A stretch of DNA of 64,000 bases from Staphylotrichum longicolle (GCA_019096155.1 JAHCVI010000004.1:1984001-2048000), one strand, 5' to 3'. Shown: positions 46,101-61,100, numbered from the stretch's first letter. Numbers and translations are program-made. The notes: generated by a model not told the origin, from the sequence alone.

Positions 46101-49100
46101 TGATTCAACCAAAGAGGTCATCTCTGATGTCGTATGGAGATGACAGGCTTCGGCCTCGGATAGGGTTGGAAAGAGCCACTCTCGATCTCCGAGGGTACCA
46201 CAGCTACGCCCTCAACATGGACTTTGCCCTGGAGGACGACGGCATCACGGTCACCACCACCTTTGACTCAGCCGTGTTTGGCAAGCAACAAATCCAACAC
46301 TTGCAGGCACAGTTCGGTCATGTTCTCAACCAAATCTGCCGTGCCCAGGGGCTTGCCAAGGAAACCATCAGTGGCATCGACTACGCCTCGAGGAAGGATC
46401 GGGAAGTGCAGATCAAGGGCAACCGACAAAAGCTGCAGTATGATCGGACCACCCTCCTCCAGGTGTTAGACCGCCATGTCTCCAACCAACCGACCGCGCC
46501 TGCGGTTTATGCATGGGACGGTTCGCTAAACTACCGAGAGCTCGAGCGCGGCTCTGCCGCCCTCGCCAACCACCTCTGCGCCCTTGGTGTCCGGAAGGGA
46601 GAGTATGTTCCTTACTGCTTCTCCAAGTCTGCGTGGACCACCATCTCCATTCTGAGCATTCTCAAGATTGGAGCTGTTGCCGTGGCCCTTGAGCCCTCCC
46701 ACCCGGACTCCAGCATTTTGAAGGTCTTGTCCCAGGTAAAGCCAAAGGTGGTGCTTTGTGCCCCTAGCTTTTTCTCCCGAATCAAGACCCTGGGCTTCCG
46801 GCCCTTCGCGGTCGAGGAGAACTCGATCCGCAGCATTTCCCAGCGGTCGACCAAAAAGCGATATTCTGTACAACCCAACGACACGGCTTTTGTTGTCTTC
46901 ACCTCTGGCTCTACCGGTGAGCCCAAGGGCATTCCTCTCGTGCACAATGCCGTCTGCATCATGGCCAAGCAGCACGGCGAGGTGATGAAGATCAACAAAA
47001 ACTCCCGGATTTTGCAGTTTGCCGCTCACGTCTTCGACGTCAGCATCGGAGATCTCGCCATCGCCCTCTACCACGGCGCCTGTCTTTGTGTTCCGTCCGA
47101 CCACGACCGCATGAACAACCTTGCCGCCGCAATCAACAAACTCCGTGCGAACCGCGCATGGCTTACCCCGACCGTCGCCTCGCTCATCTCGCCTGCGGAA
47201 TGCCCAACTATGGAGTGGTTGTCAGTTGGCGGCGAACAGCTGACCCAGGTGTGCAAGGACATCTGGGATGGCGTCCCTCTGGTCAATGTCTACGGGCCTG
47301 CTGAGGTGACGAACCTCGGTACCGCAGTTCAGGTGTCCCGCGACTTGCCCATCACCAACATCGGCCGCGCAAACGGTACCCGCATGTGGATCTGCGAGCC
47401 CGGCAATCCTCAGAAGCTTGCGCCAACTGGTTGCATTGGCGAGATAGTTTTCGAGGGACAAAACGTCACCCGTGGGTATCTCAACAATGCCAAGTTGACC
47501 GAAGCTGCCTTCCCGGATGTGCTGTCCTGGGCACTCGGGGAGGGCTCGCAGAAGCCCGTCCGCATGTATCGCACTGGCGACCTTGCAAGGCTAAACGTGG
47601 ACGGTTCCATCGAGTTCCAAGGCCGCAGGGATACTCAAGTCAAGTTGAGAGGCCAACGTATCGAGATTACGGCCATTGAGACGGCGCTGAGAGCGTCGAT
47701 TGAGGAACCGGTCGAGCTGGCGATTGACGTCCTCCACCGCTCAGGTGGCGGCCGCGACGCTTACTTGATTGCTTTCCTCCACCTTCCCCAAAGACTAACT
47801 GAACAGGCTGACGCTTTGCCAGGTCTCTTTTCCGATATCGATATTAGGTCGCTGGTTTCCGACATTCGCTCCAGGCTGTCCTTGACGCTCGCGCCTCACA
47901 TGATCCCGACGCTCTTCATCCCCCTTACCAGACTGCCCAAGTTGGTGTCAGGGAAAATTGACAGGAAAAGTCTCCGTTCAGCAGCCGCAAAGCTGACCGA
48001 TGAGGCGATTAGCTTTTACAAGCTGGAGCAGAGCGCAGAAAAGCGACAGCCGTCGACGCAGGAAGAGAGTGCGATGCAACGGCTGTGGGCAGATGTTCTT
48101 CGTTTGCCAGTCGCGGAGATTGGGGTGGACGACAACTTTGTCACGCTCGGCGGAGACTCCATCACCGCCATCAAGCTTGTGGCGCAAGCCAGGGCACAGG
48201 GTCTCACCATCTCGGTTGCGTCCGTCTTCCAGCATGGGACCATTTCCAATCTGTGCGGTTCGATGCCCAAGCCGACCAAGGGCGTTGATACAACTACTTC
48301 CCGCACCCGCGCCAAAATCCAGCACCCACAGCTTGCAGATACTGCACTTCAGTGCGGTGTTGCCGAGGACGAGATCGAGGACATCTTCCCGACCACAGCG
48401 CTCCAGGAGGGAATGATGGTGCTCACGGAGAAGAACTCGACTGCTTACGTCGCTCACCACATCATGCAGCTACCCAGTTGGGTCGACACCTCGGCCTTTT
48501 GCCGCGCATGGCAAACAGTCACGGACGAGAATGCCATTCTCAGGACGAGGATCGTGCCCGCCGGACTGCAAGCCGTCCTCCGTCCGACTCCCATTGAGTG
48601 GGCCACGCCTTTGTCAAGCGACTTGAACGCCTACATTCAGGAGCTCCGTCAACAGAAGATTGGATTTGGCACTGCTCTGACCCGGCATGCCCTCCTTCCA
48701 AACCCTACCCGCTTTGTCTTCACCGCCCACCACTCGGTGTATGATGGGTGGACCATGGGGCTGCTCGCGGATGCCGTTACCAAGGCATACAAGAGCATTG
48801 TTGGCATTCCCACCACCGAGCATACCGGAAACGACGCGAAGATCAGCTTCCACTCTTTTGTCGACTACATTGGCACCATTGACAACAGCCAGGCGAGCGA
48901 GTTTTGGCGCAGCCAGCTCGATGGTTCAGATCCGGCTGCTTTCCCTCCATCCCTCCCGTCTTCCTATCAACCCCTCGCCAATTCTCTTTTGGAGCGGAAG
49001 ATCGCTTTTCCACGGGATCCCAAGTCGACTTCCACCACCTCGACCCTGATCCGCGCAGCGTGGGCCCTCCTGATCTCCGCCTATGCTGGGTCGCATCCCG

Positions 49101-52100
49101 ATGTCGTGTTCGGCTCATCCGTCACTGGCCGCAGCGCTCCGCTGGACGGTGTTCTGACCCTCATCGGACCTACCCTCGCGACAGTTCCGTTTCGGGTTAC
49201 CCTGAACTGGAACGAGTCTGTTAAGGCGCTTCTGGGCCGCATTCAACTGCAGTCCTTTGCCATGCTCGAGTTTGAGCAGTATGGACTGCAGAACATCAAG
49301 AAGTCGGCGCCCACAGCGGCGGCCGCGTGTGACTTCCAGAGTCTCTTGGTTGTCCACCCTGAGTTCGAGGCCAAGAACTCTGGACAGCAACTCGTTTGGA
49401 GCTCGGAGCGGTCAACATCTGACTTCCTGACGAATGCGTTGACTCTGGAGTGCCAACCTATGGGGTCACAGATGATCCTGACGGCGTCTTACGACTCGTC
49501 CATCATGGATGAAAGGCAGATGGATCGCATGCTGACGACCTTCGACTTTATCCTCCGACAAATCTGCCAGGGCGAGTCTAAGAACCTCCGCCTCCAGCAG
49601 ATCAATACCATCAGCCCGAGTGACCGGGCCGAGATTGCTGCAATTACAAAGCAGCTTCCTCCGCTTGTCAAGGACCGGGTCCACGACATGTTTTCCAGGC
49701 GAGCTGCCATGAACCCGACCGCTCTTGCCGTGTCCGCTTGGGATGGCGATTTCACCTACAGCCAGTTGGACGAACTGTCCAACAAACTCGCCCGCCACCT
49801 CCGTTCACTCGGGGTCGGTCCCGAATGCTTCACCCCTTTTGCCTTTGAGAAGACCAAGTGGGTCCCCGTCACCCAGCTCGCTATCCTCAAGGCCGGAGGA
49901 GCGTGTGTGCCAATCGACCCCTCTCAACCCCTGGATCGCCTGCAGAGCATCATCGACACCCTGGACGCCAAGGTCATTGTCACCTCCGCCTCGCATGTTA
50001 ACCTCTTGGTTTCCTGCAAACAAGTGAAGCACTTCGTTGCTGTTTCCCAGTCGATGATGGACCGCCTTCCCAAGCACGGTGGTCCTGCGGTCAACCCACA
50101 AACGACTCCCAGCTCCGCCTGCTACGCTATCTTCACTAGCGGTAGCACTGGAACCCCCAAGGGTGTTGTTTGGGAGCATGCGACCCTGTGCTCCAGTATG
50201 GCTGAGCATGGCGTTGCTTTCAACTACTCGACCGAGTCTCGCGTCTTGCAGTTCTCCTCGCACACCTTCGACGTCAGTGTTTCGGAGCTGCTGACCACAC
50301 TCATCTTCGGCGGCTGTGTCTGCATTCCGGACGACTTCACGCGTCTCAACGGGATCTCCAACTTTATGAACGAGAAGCGCGTCAACTGGACCTTCTTTGC
50401 GCCATCGTTTGCGCGGCTCATGGACCCTGCCACCGTCCCTGGTCTCAGGACCATCGTGCTTGGCGGCGAGGCGCCAGGCAAGGACAACATTGAGCGCTGG
50501 TCGGGACGACCGGGCCTTGAGCTCATCGTGACTTACGGGCCGGCGGAGAGCTGTATCTACTGCGCCAAGAACAGCGTTAACGGCCCGCAGATCGATGGCA
50601 GCATCGGCCATTCGATCGGCGGCATGATGTGGGTTGCCGACCTTGGACGTCCAAACGAGCTTGCCCCTATCGGCGCCGTTGGTGAGATTGCCGTCGAAGG
50701 GAGCATCCTGGCTCGGGGCTATCTCAAGGACCCGGCAAAGACAGCGGCATCATTCCGAGCCATGCCGGCTGGGTGGGCCAACGGTCGTAGCTCAAGGGTG
50801 TACTACACCGGTGACTTGGGGCTCCGATGGAACCATCAGCTGCCTGGGACGGAGAGATGACCAGGTCAAGATCCGTGGCCAGCGGGTCGAGCTTCCGGAT
50901 ATCGAGTATCATCTCCGCAAGGACGAGCGCCAAGCGCTCGTCCTGTACCGCGCTCTGGTCCTGCGCCATGGTTCCCCGACGACCGGCCCAGCCTCGTCAA
51001 CAGACATCACCCTCGCCAACGCTGAGGACTGGGTTCGAGTTCCGGATGTCCAAGACCGCCTTTCTCAGAAGGTCCGGTCTACATGCTTCCTACCATTTGG
51101 ATTGTCCTCAACTCCATCCACTTATGCCAGCATCTCAGAAGGTCAACAAGAAATCAGCAAAGGCCATGGATCAGGCTACCTACGAGCAGATCGCGGGGCT
51201 GTCCGCCGGCAACAGCTCGGACGAACTCCCAGCCATGAGCAACCCCCTTCAGGAGCGTGTCCGAAATATCTGGAGCGACATTCTTAACGTCGGACCTCAA
51301 ACCATCGGGCCCAACACTTCTTTCCTGAGGCTTGGTGGGGATTCGATTTCGGCTATGCAGGTCATCACTCGGTGCAGAAATGAGGGGATCATGGTCGTCG
51401 TCCAGGATCTTCTGAAATCCAAGACCATCTCCGAGTTCTGTGACCGAGCTGCCATCTCGACGGGGAACCAGGCAACAGCCAGCACCCTTGTGGAGGAACC
51501 GGAATCTGAGACGCCATTTGCTCTGTCCCCAATCCAGAAGTGGTTCATGACGCTCGCCCCCAATGCGCCAAACTACTTCAACCAGAGCCACCTCCTGCGG
51601 TTCACCGAGTCCGTCGACTTCAGCAAGCTTCAGAGCGCCCTGCTTACCATCATCCAGCGGCATCCCATGCTCCGTGCAAGGTTCCAGCAGGTGTCCGGAA
51701 ACTGGCAGCAACACATCTCGTCTGATGCCAGTGGCTCGCTGCGCAGCCGCCAATTCCGGTCATTCTGGACGATGCAGAAGGTCATCGAGTACGCGTCGGA
51801 TTCCCAGGCCTGTCTCGACATCACCCAAGGCCCCCTGATGGCAGCCGACCTGTACGAAATGACCGATGGAACGACTGTCTTGTTCGTTACCTGCCATCAC
51901 TTGGTCATTGATCTCGTCTCTTGGAGAATTGTTCTTCAAGAGCTCGAGGAGATCCTCCGAACAGGGCGACTGGCCGCGCTGCAGAGGCCTCTCAGCTTCC
52001 GCACTTGGTGCCGGCTTTTGGAAGAGCATGCCGGTTCTGTCGCTGATTCATGCAACATCCATGCCCAGGACTTCGGCTTTTGGGGCATCAGCAACGCAGA

Positions 52101-55100
52101 CAACACTGCTGCCCAGATTGTTGAGCAAAGCTTTTCGCTCGATGACCAGACCACTGATCTCCTCATGGGTCGCTCCAACGAAGCATTCAACACTGAGCCC
52201 CTGGATCTTCTCCTGACGGCCGTCGCCCACTCTTTCAACCAGGTCTTCCGCTCCCTCCGCAGCCCTGTCGCCATCTTCAACGAGGGTCACGGTCGTGAGC
52301 CGTGGAGGTCCGATGTTGATCTCTCTTCAACCGTAGGCTGGTTCACCTCGATGTGCCCCATCCTGTTGTCGGATCACGGAGGTGATGTGCTCCGCTCCCT
52401 GAAGGAGGTCAAGGACGTCCGGCGCCGCGTCACTGAAAAGGGGCTGCCTTTCTTTGCCTCCTTTGCCCAGAACGCCACCACTGGAGTCGAGATGACTTTC
52501 AACTACTTTGGTCTCTTCCAGACCCTTGAGCGGCAGGGTGCACTGCTCAACCGGATGAGCTGGGCGCCATTCCAGGCCCCGTCCGACTCTGCGCCTGACG
52601 TCCCGCGCTTTTCCATCTTTGATGTTTCGGCTGGCGTGGAAAATGGGGTCATGACTCTGAACTTTGCCTTCAACAACAGGATCAAGCACCGCCACCTCGT
52701 TCAGCAGTGGGTTGAGGCCTGCTCGGATACCCTCCACCACCTGGTCCAGACCACGAGCCAGCACACCAGGGTGGAGCTTACGCTTGCCGACTTGCCTCAT
52801 CTTCGAACAACTTATGATGAGCTGTCGACGCTCTTTGAGACGACTCTTCCGAACGCTGGGGTGAGGGTAGACAATGTCCAGGATGTCTACTCCTGTTCAC
52901 CCATGCAAACGGCACTTTTGGTCAGCCAGGCAATGGACCCCACACTCTATGCTGTTCGCTACGTCTGGGAGGTTGTTCCAAAAGCCTCCAAGACGGTGTC
53001 AGTGGAGCATCTCATTCTGGCGTGGAAGCAGGTCGTCAAGCAGCATCCCATGTTGCGGACCGTCTTTGTTCAAGCGACCTCTTCAATCGACGGCAAGACG
53101 ACGTCGGCTTACACTCAGGTTGTGCTGAAGGACTTTGAGCCGAATGTTCTCGTCTGCGAGGACGAGGCTGCATTTCCGTTGGGCAGGCCTGAGCACCATG
53201 TCTCCAACGGGCCGCCGCACCAAATTGTCCTGTCCCAGCAGAAGTCCGGGAAGGTGCTTGTCCAGCTTGACATCAGCCACACCTTGATCGACGGATCATC
53301 TGTCAACATCCTCCTGGATACCTTTGTGAAGGCCTACGATGGAGTCTCAATTGCGCCCGTCGCTCAGGGTGCCTACGGCAACTACATCGGCTATCTGGGC
53401 CAACAAGACCTAGACGCGTCTCGCCAGTTTGGAAGACCTATCTCAGCGGTGTTGAGCCGTGCCATTTCCCGACTCTGAAAATGGCGACCCCGTCTGGGAC
53501 ACGGCAGCTCGAGTACCTCGACTTCTCCTACCCCAACCACGCCAAGCTACACTCCTCTTGCCCAGGCGGAGACGACCGCTGCCAGCGTCTACAAGCTTGC
53601 TTGGGCTTTGCTTTTGCGGGCCTACACCGGCAACAACTCACCTTGCTTTGGTTACTTGGCGTCTGGCCGGGATCTCCCGATTCAAGGCATTGCTGAGGCG
53701 GTTGGGCCGTTTATCAACATGCTTGTGTGCAAGATTTCGCTGGAAAATGAGGATGACCAGATTGACACGATCTTGAAGACGGCACACTCCGATTATGCGA
53801 ACTGCCTGTCGCATCAGCTTTGCTCCTTGGCTGAGATCCAGCGGAGTTTGGGACTGGGAGGTGACCGGATGTTCAACACGGTCATGTCGGTGCAGAGACT
53901 GTCTGCGCCGGGCACGAGTGAGTCGACGGTTGAGTTCCGGCCGGTGCATGTGGAGGATCCCAGTGAAGTAAGTTTCAGGAAGCAAGGGTGGCTGAGCAAT
54001 GTTTGCTAACGGGTGACAGTTTGACATTGCCCTCAACATTGGGGACTCGCCTGATTTTGTCGATGTCAGCTTGACGTACAACACGGACATGCTTTCGGCT
54101 CGCCAAGCCAAGAGTCTTGCGTCTACCTTCAATTTGGCAATCGACAGCGTTCTGGACTCGATGACCAGGCCGGTACGGGATGTCAGCCTCATTGCTGCTG
54201 AGGACCAGCAGCAAATCCTCGGTTGGAACAGCATCGCGACTACCGCACCCGTCTCGGCTCAGTGCGACCAACTCATTGGTCTTCATCTCGCCACCAAGGG
54301 AAACAAGCCTGCCATTTCGGGCTGGGATTTGTCCTTGACCTACTCAGAGCTGGACTCTCTCGCTAGCACCGTTGCACGCCATCTCGTCTCGCAGTATTCG
54401 GTTACCCCCAACACACTCGTTCCGTTCTGCTTCGAGAAGAGTGCGTGGGCGATTGTGGCCATGCTGGGCATCATGAAGGCGGGTGCGGCGTTTGTGCCTC
54501 TCGATGCCAAGCACCCCGTCGACCGCCTGGTGAGCATCGCGAAACGGGTCCAGGCGCCCCTCGTTGTCTGCTCGGAGCAGAACGAGCACATCAGTCTCGA
54601 TATCGGCGGGAACCTCGCCATCCCCTACCTGTTGGTTGGGGCCCGCAGCATCGAGACGATGAAGGCATCGACGCTCAACAAGGCAAGCCTGTCTCCGCTG
54701 ACTCGCTCTCGCAGCCCCTCGGATCTGGCCTACTGCCTGTTCACCAGTGGCAGCACCGGAACTCCAAAGGGTGTCCTCATTCAGCATGAGGCCTTGTGCA
54801 GCGGCGCTACCATGCATGGCAGAGCCTTCAACTACAACGCCCAGGCACGCACCCTCCAGTTTGCCTCGTACGGATTCGATGCATGCATCACTGAGATCTT
54901 CACCACTCTCATCATGGGAGGCTGTGTTTGCGTTCCCTCTGAGGCGCAACGCATGGATAAGGACAAGCTCATGGCGTTCATCAATGAACAAAACGTCAAC
55001 CACGTTCTTCTCACTCCCTCGGTCTTGGCACTGTTGGAGCCGCTGAAGGTGCCTTCCATCACAACTCTACTTCTCGGTGGAGAGGCTGCCGGCTATCAGC

Positions 55101-58100
55101 TCATCGACAAGTGGCGGGCACCCACCCGCCGTGTGCTGATTGCCTACGGTCCGACCGAGTGCACCGTCATTTGCGCCGGACACGATGTCACGGACCCCGA
55201 CAGCCTCCGGCCTGGCAAGAGCTCCATCGGCAACAGCGTCGGCAGCGTGGCTTGGATCAGCGACCCCCGCGACCACAACAAACTCGTGCCCGTTGGCGCT
55301 ATCGGAGAGCTTCTCGTTGAGGGACCGATCCTGGCGCGAGGGTATCTTGATGACGAAGCCAAGACTGATGCCGCGTTTGTCCAACCCGCCTGGGCCGGTG
55401 GTCAGCGCCGGATGTACCGCACTGGAGATCTCGTCCGCTACCAAGAGGACGGCACTATGGAGTATCTGGGCCGCCGCGACAACCAGGTCAAGCTTCGTGG
55501 CCAGCGTTTGGAACTGGGCGAGATTGAGGAGCAGCTGGGCAAGCACTCCGAGGTGCAGCAATGCGCGGTTCTTCTGGTCAAGGAAGGACCGTGTGCCAAC
55601 AAGCTTGTTGCGGTCATGACGCTTAAGGGTGGCGCTGGCGTGAAGGTTGCTGGTCGGCTGTCGATTGCGTCTGACTCTATGGAGGGGGTCGACATCGTGA
55701 CTGGCGAGTATGTCTCCAACACCGTTGTGGCTGTTGGTCAGGCTCTTGCTGGTGTGCTGCCTTCTTTCATGATTCCGTCATGTTGGATCGTGGCCAGTCA
55801 GCTGCCCCTGATGTCTTCCGGCAAAACCGACCGCCGCTTCCTCACGAGTTGCATCAACAACATGGGCCACGAGATATACCATCTGTGCACTGGCCAGGCT
55901 TTAGGGGGCGCCGACGCCAAGCAGGAGGAATTGTCTGTCGTGGAGAAAGTCATCCGCCAGATTTGGAGCAACGTTCTCAACACTCCGGAGCAGAGCATCA
56001 ACCCCTCTTCCGGTTCCTTTGTCAAGATGGGCGGCGACTCCATCAGCGCGATGGAAGTTGTCGCTCAGTGCCGTGGCAAAGGCATTCCGCTTCTCATTGA
56101 GCAACTCCTCAAGGCCAAGTCTGTCAAGCAGTTGGCTGCGAATTTTGAGACGCTCGAGTTGGCCACGACTGCAACTCCCGAGATGGCCAAGAGATCTGGC
56201 CCGGCACCAACCGGAATTTCACAAAAGGACGACGAAGAGGATGACAACATCACCATGTTTGGCCTGACGCCCATCCAGCGCATGTTCACTCGCTTTTCGC
56301 CTGGCGAGAACCACTTCAACCAGAGCTTCCTGCTCAAAGTCTCAACCGACAAAGCCCGTCTTCGCGAGGACGGTGTGAGACAAGCTTTGAATGTTGTGGT
56401 GGAGAGACATACCATGCTCCGGGCCAGGTTCCAGAAACTTGGACGAACCTTCAAGCAGTGGATTGAGCCTGTTGTGGAGGACTCCTACGTCTTCCAGGCG
56501 TGGGACATTCCAAAGTCCGCTGCCTTCGCAGCTGAGGCTGCAGAGCAGATTCGTCAAACGCAGCAGTCACTGGATCTCGAGAATGGGCCCGTTTTTGCTG
56601 GCGACTTATTCAACATTGGAGATGAGCAGTATCTGTTCTTGACTGCCCACCATCTGGTCATTGACCTTGTCTCCTGGCGGATCGTCCTCAAGGACCTCGA
56701 GGACTACCTTGTCGGTGGCGCCATCTCAACTTACCGCAGCTTGTCTTTTGAGAAGTGGTGCGGTCTGCTCAACACTCACCGCAAGTCGTTAGCTGGAACC
56801 GTGACTGTTCCTTTCGAAGTTGCGAGTCCAGACTACAAGTACTGGGGAATGGCCGGCAAGCCAAACTACGCCAACGACTTTGAGCATCACCAGTTTTCTC
56901 TTCCTAGCGGCGCTTCCGAGTCACTCTTGGGATCCTGCAATGATGCTTTCGGCACCGAGTCTCTCGATCTATTCATCGCTGCGGTGATGCACTCCTTCGC
57001 GGCCACTTTCCAGGACCGTGACATTCCGCCAATTTACAACGAAGGCCACGGCCGCGAGCCATGGGACTCATCCATCGACCTTTCCAGGACTGTCGGCTGG
57101 TTCACCACAATCGCTCCGGTCTGGGTTGACAGCCAGCGCTGCAGCAAAGACATTCTGGAATACGTCAAGCAGGTCAAGGATGTTCGCCGCAACACCCCGC
57201 ACAAGGGCTTCTCGTACTTCAGCTCCCTGGATTTCGAGCGGAACCCTTTCAGCATCGAGGTGTCGTTCAACTACTTCGGTTCGTTCCAGCAGCTCGACCG
57301 CAGCGATGCGTTGCTGAAGCAGATTCACTTCCGCAACATCGGTGTCGACCCTTGCGAAGTCAGCGAGAAGCACAAGAAATTCTCGCTCATCGACATCAAT
57401 GCCGAGTCGGAGAATGGTCAACTCATCTTCACCTTCAGTTTCAACGGCACCATGGCCCGTCGGGACGAGATCCAGCGGTGGATTGGAAACTGCCAAAAGA
57501 GCTTGGAACACATGGCGCGTGTCCTTGGGCCTCGGGATGTTGATTCCATGAGCATCAATGACGCTGACGTGCCTCAGCCTTTGAGCTTGCATTCTCAGAA
57601 CCCTGCTCTCAAGGCGCTTGGTATTGCGGACAACAACATCGAGGACATTTACGCATGCACTCCGTCTCAGCAGGGGATGCTGTTGAGCCAGAGCAAAGAT
57701 GCCAAGATGTACTGGTTCCGGTCGGTGTACGAGATGGAGTTGAAGTCTACGGCGCCTGCCGACTTCGAGAAGCTACGGCATGCCTGGAAGGCGGTGGTCC
57801 AACGCCATCCTGTCCTGCGGACGGTTTTTGTGGAGCAGAACTCGACCGACGGTCTTTACGATCAACTGGTTCTCAGGGACCATGAGCCGGATGTCATCGA
57901 GGACGATGTCCCGGCTTCGATGAGTGAGACTGGCTTGGCCGAGTTCCTCAAGATCCAGACAATTCCCATCCACATGCTCAATCGCCACGCGCCTCAACAC
58001 CAGCTCCGCCTCGTCCGACAAGCCTCCACCGGCAGGTTTTTTTGCAGCTTCCTCCTCAGTCATGCAATTGCCGATGGAGGGTCGATGGCCGTCATTCTTC

Positions 58101-61100
58101 GAGACTTCAGCGCCGCTTGCGAAGCACGTCCCCTGGACAGCGCAAAGCCGCTCCTGAAGAACTACATCGACTACATCCAGTCCCGGAATAACGCTGAGGA
58201 TATCAACTTTTGGAAGAAGTCACTGGAGAGTATCGACCCGTGCTTCCTTCCCTCTGAGGATCAGTCACCCCCGGAGAAAATCTTGGAGAAAACTGAGGTG
58301 CCTCTCGACATGATCAACTACGCCAAGGTTATTGGCGTGGCGAGGGAACTTGGGGTATCGGCGTTCACCCTGCTCCAGGTGACTTGGGCACTGACCCTGC
58401 GCGAGTATGTCAATGCTGATCGTGACGAGTGCTGCTTTGGCATCGTCACCTCAGGCAGGGATCTTCCGGTCAAAGAGATCGGGGGCATTGTTGGACCTCT
58501 GGTCAACATCCTTGTCTCCAGGGTGGCGCTCCCGCATGATCAGAGCATCGCGCAGATTGCGGAGGCTGTTCAGGACAGTTTCATTGACAGCCTGGCGCAT
58601 CAGACTTCGTCCTTGGCGGAAATCACTCATGAGTTGGGAGCTGGGACGCTCTTCAATACCGGAATGACACTTCAAAAAGCAACGCCGGGCACAAAGTCCG
58701 AGTCGAGTGTCTCATTCCGGCCGATGGGCGGACAGGACCCGACAGAGGTGAGTTACATTCAGTTGAGGTTTGCTGCAGGATGGGCTAACACAAAGCAGTT
58801 CGACCTGGTTGTTCAGGCCCTGGACGACGGACATGCCCTGAGGATTCACATGAGTTACTGGTGCGACAAGATCTCCAGCAAACGTGCCAACAACATGGCC
58901 ATTACCTTCGCCTCGATCCTTTCTCAAATCGTCCAAAACCCGGATGTGCAACCCGTTGACCTCCACATGGCTTCCGGCAAGGATATTGAACAGCTTTGGA
59001 CTTGGAACGCATCCCTCCCGGCAGCTCTCGACCTCCGCATCGAGGACATGATTGCCCAGCGCACAGCCGAGAACCCCGAACAGGAGGCTCTTTGGTCTAC
59101 TGAGGAGGTTCTCACCTATGAGCAACTCGACCTTCTTTCCAGCAGAATTGCCCAGGGCTTCCTGGCGGACGTTGAGCGGGAAGAGGTTATCCCCCTCTGT
59201 TTTGAGAAGTCCATCTGGATCGTTGTGGCCATGGTCGCCGTCCTCAAATCCGGAGCTACAATAGTTCTGATGGATCCTTCCCACCCACTTGAGCGTCTCA
59301 GATGCATCACGGACACCGTCAAGGCCAAGCGGATCCTGGCTTCGCCCTCCCAGGCTGATCTGTGTCTGAACCGACTTGGGATCCCGACCGTTGTCATATC
59401 AAGGGACATGTTTAAGCGCCGATCCGGCCTCCCTGGGACGGCTCCGAGGTCGTTCATGACGAAGAGGATCGCGAAATCGAGCGCCGACGCGGCGTATGTG
59501 GTCTTCACAAGCGGGTCTACCGGCACACCCAAGGGATCCGTCACTGAGCACCGATCTTTCTGCACCGCGATGCAGGGATACCATCAAGCAATTGGCCAGC
59601 TCCCGGGCGAGAGGGTCCTGCAGTTTGCTTCTTACAGCTTTGACGCCAGCTTCTTGGAGATTTTCGCCTCACTCATGGTCGGCGCTACGGTTTGCGTCCC
59701 TAGCGAACAAGAGAGGTCCAATCAGTTGGTCTCCTTCATCAACAGGTCCAGGACCAGTTTCGCATGCATCACGCCAACGGTCGCCTCACTGATGGAGCCC
59801 GAAGATGTGCCCACTCTTTCGTGCCTAGCCCTTTGCGGCGAGGCCATGACAACTTCGCACATCTCAACATGGTCGAGCAGGATCCGCTTGGTGAACGCGT
59901 TTGGGCCCAGCGAGTGCTGCGTTGGGAGCGCTGCCAATTCCTTCGTCACTGAGCGGTCTAACCCCAAGTGCATCGGCAAGGCTGTCTCCTGCTGCTACTG
60001 GGTCGTTCACCCGCGGAACCACAACCGCCTGGCCCGCATCGGCAGCATTGGTGAACTTCTTATCGAGGGACCCATCCTGGCTCGGCACTATCTCAACGAG
60101 CCAGTCAAGACCAAAGCCGCTTTCATCAACAGCCCGGAGTGGGCGAGACCGGGACGCGGGACCAGACTCTACAAGACGGGCGATCTGGTGTATCAGAACC
60201 CTGACGGTTCCTTCCAGTACGTCGGGAGGAAGGACACCCAAGCCAAGATTCGCGGCCAGCGGCTCGAGTTTGGTGACATTGAGCAGGCCTTCAGAGAGGT
60301 CGTCCCAGAGACGGAGAATGTTGTTGCTGAGATTGCCCAAGCGGAAGGCCAGCCACCCCGTCTAGTGGTCTTCTTCTCGGCCAAGAACATCAACCTTGAC
60401 GACGACTTCGATGTTTCAAGGACACAGTCAAAGATGGCCCAGAAGATCCCAGCTTTTATGGTTCCATCAGCCATCATCCCTCTGGATCAGATGCCCCTCA
60501 TGCCATCTGGCAAGGTCGACCGCAAGAAGATCAAGGCTCTTGGCGCAAGCCTTCCAACGCGACAAGAAAAGAAAGGCGGCCGCCTTCCCACAAGCGACCT
60601 GGAAGTCACCCTGGCATCTCTCTGGAAGCAGGTGATGAAGGCTGCGCCTGCTCAGATCATGGTTGATGACAGCTTCTTCCACGTTGGAGGAGACTCATAC
60701 ACCGCCATGAAGCTGGTGACTGCAGCGAGGGCTCGCGGCATCTCGTTGAACGTGGCAGCCATTATGCAGACGCCCAAGCTCTCCGATATGGCAAAGAAGG
60801 CACAGCATATGGGCGATGGAGGTTTGCCTGCCGTTGTTTCCGAGGCTACCGTGCCATTCAGCATGATTGAGTGGACCTCAGATGTCGAAGAGGAGGTCTC
60901 CAGGCAATGCGACGTCCCGGCCGACAGCATCGAAGACGTCTATCCATGCACGCCTTTGCAGGAGGGTCTCTTTGTGCTTTCGGTGAAGCAAGCTGGAGCA
61001 TATGTTGCCCGGCACTGCTACCAGCTTCCGGCCAGCCTTGATTTGGCTCGGTACAAGAGCGCTTGGAACGCCGTTTACGAGGCCAGCGCAATCCTCCGGA

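Noticed and set aside
50818..53535. Introns as the cause of the NRPS frame breaks
   Set aside because: Frames rejoin within one base at conserved motifs, and no GT-AG pair of suitable length spans the points.
58748..58798. Reading the NRPS straight through this segment
   Set aside because: The 51 nt are stop-free but have GTGAGT, GCTAAC and AAGCAG, and match the intron position of the sister C domain.
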